Shown here: piece after piece, positions 7,087 to 7,223 of the stretch
Numbering within the stretch: position 1 is the first letter of the stretch
Layout of the letters: each line of letters begins with the position of its first letter
Assembly (NCBI GenBank): GCA_919902745.1
Contig: CAKKRN010000236.1
Location: 1 to 7,223 of the forward strand
DNA from: Syntrophaceae bacterium
Lineage (GTDB): Bacteria; Desulfobacterota; Syntrophia; Syntrophales; UBA5619
DNA length: 7,223 nucleotides
Reading direction: 5' to 3'
Program-made: the position numbers and the translations under genes
The notes under the pieces: model-generated
What the model was told of the DNA's origin: nothing
Databases searched by the model: none
What the model saw: the letters and a program-made list of their open reading frames with translations, nothing else

Positions 7087-7112
7087 GCCTCCCGACCGAA
7101 GGGTCGGGGGGC
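7087..7112 (+). terminator. Strong GC hairpin after the cytochrome gene, no U tract
   Basis: Bases 7087-7097 pair with 7102-7112 as an 11-bp stem, including one G-U pair, closed by the loop GAAG. It begins 7 nt after the cytochrome stop. No T run follows, so it is not a standard intrinsic terminator. It may protect the 3' end, pause polymerase, or act together with the palindrome downstream. Confidence 0.45.
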
Positions 7113-7122
7113 AGCGGTGGGA

Positions 7123-7151
7123 AATAAATGGGACAGAATAAATGGGGACAG
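7123..7151. repeat. Short tandem repeat abutting palindrome 2
   Basis: AATAAATGGGACAG (7123-7136) is immediately followed by AATAAATGGGGACAG (7137-7151), identical except for one extra G. The second unit is the outer part of the palindrome arm; the first lies mostly outside the symmetric region. This looks like a local duplication of the arm edge. Confidence 0.85.
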
Positions 7152-7203
7152 AGCCCCTATTTTTATCTGATAAAAATAGGGGCTCTGTCCCCATTTATTC
7201 TGT
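7133..7203. repeat. Perfect 35-bp inverted repeat, REP-like palindrome 2
   Basis: Bases 7133-7167 pair without mismatch with 7169-7203 around a single central T, so 71 nt form one near-perfect palindrome. It contains the same 17-nt core as palindrome 1 (7145-7161) and the same AAATAGGGGCTCTGTCCC on the right arm (7174-7191 versus 1939-1956). Each arm also holds GGGG-6 nt-CCCC (7144-7157 and 7179-7192), which allows twin mini-hairpins instead of one long stem. It could act as a bidirectional terminator, an RNase-blocking hairpin or a non-autonomous mobile repeat. The family assignment is inferred from form. Confidence 0.92.
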
Positions 7204-7210
7204 AAGGAGA
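7204..7210 (+). promoter_or_regulatory. Shine-Dalgarno-like sequence at window edge
   Basis: AAGGAGA directly abuts the right arm of palindrome 2, and only 13 nt remain. No ATG, GTG or TTG is present in those bases, so a downstream gene is suggested but its start is not visible. Confidence 0.3.
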
Positions 7211-7223
7211 TTCAGGATTTCCG

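Noticed and set aside
1905..7203. Composite transposon or integrated unit bounded by the two palindromes
   Set aside because: No transposase, no visible target-site duplication and non-identical ends. Independent REP-like insertions explain the pair more simply.

Overview
The window looks like chromosomal DNA of an anaerobic, GC-rich bacterium. A deltaproteobacterial (Desulfobacterota, Syntrophales- or Geobacter-like) relative is my best guess. The guess rests on a tungsten-type aldehyde:ferredoxin oxidoreductase, a very large multiheme cytochrome c fused to a membrane cytochrome b domain, and REP-like palindromes with a GGGACAGAGCCCCTATT core. It is an inference from gene content, not a taxonomic proof. 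All five supported genes are on the + strand.

Layout. (1) 49-1908: aldehyde:ferredoxin oxidoreductase (AOR). (2) 1905-1963: a long perfect inverted repeat that contains the AOR stop codon. (3) 1983-2408: a small SCP2 (sterol carrier protein 2-like) lipid-binding domain protein. (4) 2409-2577: a 169-nt gap with one GC-rich hairpin and no convincing gene. (5) 2578-3741: an iron-containing alcohol dehydrogenase with all metal ligands. (6) 3754-4173: a second, divergent SCP2-like protein, 12 nt behind the dehydrogenase. (7) 4174-4274: a spacer. (8) 4275-7079: a 934-residue cytochrome with a signal peptide, 19 CxxCH heme sites and six predicted membrane helices. (9) 7087-7203: a GC hairpin, a short tandem repeat and a second perfect palindrome of the same family as the first, followed by a Shine-Dalgarno-like sequence at the window edge.

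How the genes may work together. AOR interconverts aldehydes and carboxylates with ferredoxin, and the alcohol dehydrogenase interconverts alcohols and aldehydes with NAD(P). Together they could link an alcohol, an aldehyde and an acid. The two SCP2-like proteins on either side of the dehydrogenase suggest a hydrophobic substrate or carrier, but that is inference. The cytochrome would take electrons from membrane quinol through b hemes and pass them along a periplasmic chain of c hemes (or run in reverse). It may be a separate transcription unit, because its base composition and codon use differ visibly from the genes before it.

The most striking observation is inside the cytochrome. Its heme domain is a tandem duplication with an exact 244-residue period across eight consecutive heme sites, followed by a gap-free partial third copy at an offset of 430 residues. 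One probable heme ligand is changed between the copies (Arg244 versus His488). The second notable item is the pair of related palindromes about 5.2 kb apart, both placed between a stop codon and a Shine-Dalgarno sequence.
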